DNA of 64,000 bases from Obscuribacter phosphatis_A (lineage in GTDB: Bacteria > Cyanobacteriota > Vampirovibrionia > Obscuribacterales > Obscuribacteraceae), in the NCBI GenBank assembly GCA_017303615.1, contig JAFLCK010000005.1:122334-186333 (forward strand), written 5' to 3'. Position numbers and translations under genes: made by a program. The notes under the pieces were generated by a model, which was not told where the DNA came from, ran no database searches, and was given only the letters and a program-made list of their open reading frames with translations. Of this stretch, positions 61,406-64,000 are shown one piece after another. Position 1 is the first letter of the stretch. Every line of letters starts with the position of its first letter.

Positions 61406-62224
61406 TTAAAATTGGCGCTTAAACAAGGCATAACTGCGAAACACCTGGGCCCCGAAACAATCTTGCATATAGCGGCTGGAGCCATCATCTTTGTAGAGGG
61501 CGAAGACACCCTTGCTATAACCCTTCTCTGAATACCTCCGAATCGCTTCTTCCACCATGGCCTTACCCATTCCAGCAAACTGAGCGCCGGGCTTTCTCGC
61601 AATGGTCTTGAACAAAATAGTGTCTTGCAGGTAAGGCAAAATAAGACAATAACCGAGCAACTCACCGCTGCTTTTAGATCTACAAACTATAGGCGGAAAG
61701 TCTTTGATGATATTTTTTAGTGCCAGGTAGAGCTTGCTGAAATCATCAAATGAGATAGCCTGATAGAGATAGTTTTCGGCGAAAGCCAGACAAGAAAGGG
61801 TATAGATCTCGCCTAATAGTGCTTGATAGTGGCAGTCAATCAAAAAAGCCTCTGATGTAAGTAAAGGCATAAACCAACTGGGATTGAAAGCATTGAAAGA
61901 ATCAGAAGCATGGGGCTGCCCCTGAGCAGATGAGTGGAAAGCAAAAATAGAAGAATGGTAGCGAGCCGCCACTGAAAAGCTTGAGTCGCCTAAAATCTCA
62001 AGCTGTTCTTTATAGTCTTGATCGTAAGGCTCTGCTGCAAATGGAGGTAAAGTGTCTGCATAGTCTCTTTCTAAGAGTCTATAGCGATACCAGGTATTTG
62101 TATTTATCGGTCCGATGATAGACCGATTGCCTGTATTCTCTGCCATCTGGAAGGCTGTCGCCAAAGTCTTTGCTAAAGTGAGGGCGCTGCCGCATTCAAA
62201 AAATATGGGATTTTGTTCAAGCAT
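61406..62224 (-). CDS. GNAT-like acyltransferase
   Basis: 272 residues. The C-terminal half resembles the GNAT fold: GELLGYCLILPYLQD (strand), RKPGAQFAGMGKAMVEEAIRRYSEKG (acyl-CoA-binding loop and helix), and FGAQVFRSYALFKRQF at the end. The N-terminal 120 residues are not recognised and contain an aromatic-rich segment (NTWYRYRLLERDYADTLPPF). It lies two bases after the kinase-like gene and 26 bases before the AMP-ligase gene, which fits a shared pathway. It may use an acyl-adenylate or acyl-CoA made by the neighbour. Confidence 0.72.
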   Translation of the reverse strand: MLEQNPIFFECGSALTLAKTLATAFQMAENTGNRSIIGPINTNTWYRYRLLERDYADTLPPFAAEPYDQDYKEQLEILGDSSFSVAARYHSSIFAFHSSAQGQPHASDSFNAFNPSWFMPLLTSEAFLIDCHYQALLGEIYTLSCLAFAENYLYQAISFDDFSKLYLALKNIIKDFPPIVCRSKSSGELLGYCLILPYLQDTILFKTIARKPGAQFAGMGKAMVEEAIRRYSEKGYSKGVFALYKDDGSSRYMQDCFGAQVFRSYALFKRQF

Positions 62225-62226
62225 AA

Positions 62227-63564
62227 TTAGACCGCCATTAAGTAAACAAAAGAACCTAGAGAAGCCAGCGCTCCTTGCTTAAACCAGCGTGATCGGCCGA
62301 TCCTTTCATCAACATCTCCAACTTTTGTAAAGCAAGCAAAAATAAAAGTTGCCGCAAATACACATACTAAGCCGCCTAAGGCTGTTAAGCAGCTGGATAG
62401 ATCGATGGCTGCTCCCTGCCGGAAAAAGAAAGAAGGCAGAAAGAGCAAAGACCAACTCTTGAGAGTGTTGATGATGAGCAGGAAAGTTCTTCCCTTACGT
62501 TTTGAAGCTAGGCTGATATGAGCCGAACCAATAATCGCTCCGTGAATGGCAAAAGCCAGCCCATAAGCCGAAAGCAACTCTGCCGGTTGAAAATGCTTTG
62601 CCAACAAACTTTGGAATGCCGGTAAAAAAAGAAAAAGCAAAGCCGGTAGGAAGCACAGAATGGCAGAGCCGCCGTGTCTATTGGAAAGATAGCGAAAACG
62701 TCTCGGCAAGAGGCGCTTATATGAAAAGAGCAAAATCAAGGGCATAAGCAGATAGGCGGCACCGCCTTCGGTAAAGACAAAATAGAGGAAAGCGAGACTA
62801 CCAAGGGTGGCTCCATCGTTGAGACTGCTTCTTTCTTTATTGACTAGCACGGCCAGTGTAAGCCCTGCAAATATAAATACCTGCACTGCTAGCTGAGCTT
62901 CAGGCAGAGGCAGCGCCCTTTCGAGAACAAATAAGATTGATACCGGAATGAGGAGATTGTCGGCGCCGCCAAAGGAAATCGCTTCAACAACGCAGGCCAT
63001 ACAGGCTAGCAAGATAGCCACCAAAATGGCTTTAGAAACTCCCACGCCGCAAACAACCAGCAAGCTCAAACCAGCCAACATTGCCACCAGCCAGAAAGCA
63101 AAAGAACCTTCTAGACTTTTGACACCATATCTCAATCTATAAAAATGGGCGCCAAAACGCTCGCCGACAAGAGCCGCTACCGAGTCGGCCAGGGCGAGTA
63201 CCGCCATCGGCACCAAATAATAAAGAGGTGCGGAAGCCAAGTTGAATATGGTGGCAACGGCTATTGGAAAAAACATTTCTCCTAATGAAAATCTATCAAC
63301 CGAGAAGAGGACCGTTCTTAGCTCGGCCGCCCCCGGGCTCAGTCTTAAAACCAGAAAGAAAAGACAGATAAATAGGGCAAGCAGATTAACCGGGGCTGGG
63401 TCGGAAAAGACGAATGGAAAACTGAGGCAGACCAAGCCCATAAGTAAATGCACCAATTTGCGACTGCTTTCACCGGAGTAGCTGATTTGAATGAAGAAAC
63501 TCTTCCCGTGAGATTGCAAACCAGAAATTCCTGAAGGATCTACTGAACGTCCTCCTTCTGACAT
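62227..63564 (-). CDS. Polytopic VTE5/dolichol-kinase-like membrane protein
   Basis: 445 residues (430 if translation starts at the TTG at 63519, where AGGA is well placed and the antisense fragment would not be overlapped). The N-terminal half has the phytol/dolichol-kinase hallmarks: SRKLVHLLMG (34-43), LGEMFFPIA (94-102), LADSVAALVGERFG (125-138) and YRLRYGVKSLEGSFAFW (142-158), with about six membrane helices. The second half (about 215-445) adds five or six more helices, including NDGATLGSLAFLYFVFTEGG, which loosely recalls the DUF92/VTE6 group. CTP-dependent phosphorylation of an isoprenoid alcohol is the likely reaction; substrate unknown. Confidence 0.8.
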   Translation of the reverse strand: MSEGGRSVDPSGISGLQSHGKSFFIQISYSGESSRKLVHLLMGLVCLSFPFVFSDPAPVNLLALFICLFFLVLRLSPGAAELRTVLFSVDRFSLGEMFFPIAVATIFNLASAPLYYLVPMAVLALADSVAALVGERFGAHFYRLRYGVKSLEGSFAFWLVAMLAGLSLLVVCGVGVSKAILVAILLACMACVVEAISFGGADNLLIPVSILFVLERALPLPEAQLAVQVFIFAGLTLAVLVNKERSSLNDGATLGSLAFLYFVFTEGGAAYLLMPLILLFSYKRLLPRRFRYLSNRHGGSAILCFLPALLFLFLPAFQSLLAKHFQPAELLSAYGLAFAIHGAIIGSAHISLASKRKGRTFLLIINTLKSWSLLFLPSFFFRQGAAIDLSSCLTALGGLVCVFAATFIFACFTKVGDVDERIGRSRWFKQGALASLGSFVYLMAV

Positions 63565-63784
63565 GGTGAAGTTGACTGGAACTGTCAGTGGTTTGAAGCC
63601 TGGTCAGAAGTTTGTACTTTACCAATTCAATAGGTATGCCAACATTCCAAACGCTGACTTTTCAATCTATGAGAAAAGAGCAGACAAGGTATGGAGAGTC
63701 ACTACTGCCGACTCCATCTGGACTTTCAATGTTCTTATTTCTTCCAAGGACCAGGTTGCTTTCCGAGCTGTGTTGGCTCCGTGA
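63563..63784 (+). pseudogene. Fragment of an exported-protein C-terminal domain
   Basis: The reading frame is open from just after a TGA near 63508, and from 63518 the translation reads sensibly (PEIPEGSTERPPSD, then MVKLTGTVSGLKPGQKFVLY). It looks like a beta-sandwich domain that usually ends larger secreted proteins. There is no ribosome-binding site, no signal peptide, and it begins antisense to the kinase-like gene. It is probably the remnant of a longer gene lost by rearrangement. The closest family is not known to me. Confidence 0.5.
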
Positions 63785-64000
63785 AGCTTCTGACATTAGG
63801 ATTAAGTTCATGCATTCTCGGAATTCTCTGCAATCTTTCCCAAACATTGTACTCATCTGTTGTCTTACATAAACAATCTCTAATGGTTGTAATTTGCGAG
63901 GAACAGAACTTCAACATTGTGCTTTTATCTCTCCCAAAATCTAAGTGCAGCAAAATGCCGTTTACATCTCAGCTTGATTCATACACTAATAGCAGTTGCT
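63785..64000. other. Terminal region without a supported gene
   Basis: 216 bases after the fragment, somewhat AT-richer than the neighbouring coding DNA. Short frames on both strands have no start signal or family pattern; I see nothing further here. Confidence 0.4.

Noticed and set aside
1..64000. CRISPR arrays, insertion sequences, rRNA or tRNA genes
   Set aside because: None seen on either strand; the tandem repeats present are short, coding or few in number, and no transposase-like frame occurs.

Overview
The window looks like chromosomal DNA of a Gram-negative-type bacterium, most likely a non-photosynthetic cyanobacterial relative (Vampirovibrionia/Melainabacteria, Obscuribacterales-like). 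This is inferred from the gene mix: a short cyanobacterial-type primary sigma factor, several TPR proteins, a WG-repeat lipoprotein, a soluble Ser/Thr kinase fused to a PQQ propeller, paired M16 peptidases, and KdsD and WbsX, which imply an LPS-bearing outer membrane. No transposase, integrase, CRISPR array, tRNA or rRNA was found. The taxonomic call was made by reading alone and was not tested by a search.

Layout. 0-1.1 kb: exported protein of unknown function. 1.2-8.2 kb: a hybrid GAF/receiver/GAF/GGDEF/HD-GYP protein, asparagine synthetase, 3-methyladenine glycosylase, a VanZ-like protein and a membrane-anchored hypothetical. 8.3-16.2 kb (minus strand): RpoD, UvrB, TatA, an alpha/beta-hydrolase-like exported protein and GlyS. 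16.3-21.5 kb: WG-repeat lipoprotein, thioredoxin-like 2Fe-2S ferredoxin, then L10 leader-rplJ-rplL and a zinc-ribbon/TPR protein. 21.5-31.5 kb: a degenerate GGDEF protein, two M16 peptidases (one exported, one cytoplasmic), an M20 peptidase and a TPR protein. 31.6-35.8 kb: a same-strand group of small unknown proteins (coiled coil, SAF domain, a two-domain exported protein split by an in-frame stop, TPR, MshEN-like repeats). 35.8-45.8 kb: a divergent surface-glycan cluster with two radical SAM/SPASM proteins, five methyltransferases, WbsX and a GT2 glycosyltransferase. 45.8-48.4 kb: a second degenerate GGDEF protein, an SRPBCC protein and an unknown. 48.4-51.9 kb: PBP4-type carboxypeptidase, 3-hydroxybutyrate dehydrogenase-like SDR, hotdog thioesterase and rubrerythrin with a well-resolved PerR-like promoter. 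52-59.4 kb: small zinc ribbon, membrane protein, quinone oxidoreductase, MnmD-like methyltransferase, KdsD, kinase-PQQ and UbiA. 59.5-64 kb: an unknown, then a three-gene operon (VTE5/dolichol-kinase-like membrane protein, GNAT-like protein, AMP-ligase) and a gene fragment.

Themes. (1) c-di-GMP: one protein with a canonical GGEEF and HD-GYP, two small proteins with ruined GGDEF motifs but intact RxxD inhibitory-site motifs, and a protein made of MshEN-like repeats suggest synthesis, hydrolysis and several receptors. (2) Envelope: the 10-kb glycan cluster, KdsD, DacB, TatA and the lipid-type operon. (3) Low-complexity, repeat-encoded insertions occur inside otherwise conserved proteins (GlyS, VanZ, a methyltransferase), suggesting frequent replication slippage. 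The most promising candidates for something undescribed are the mirrored radical SAM/methyltransferase cluster, the kinase-GNAT-AMP-ligase operon, and the stop-split tandem-domain gene.
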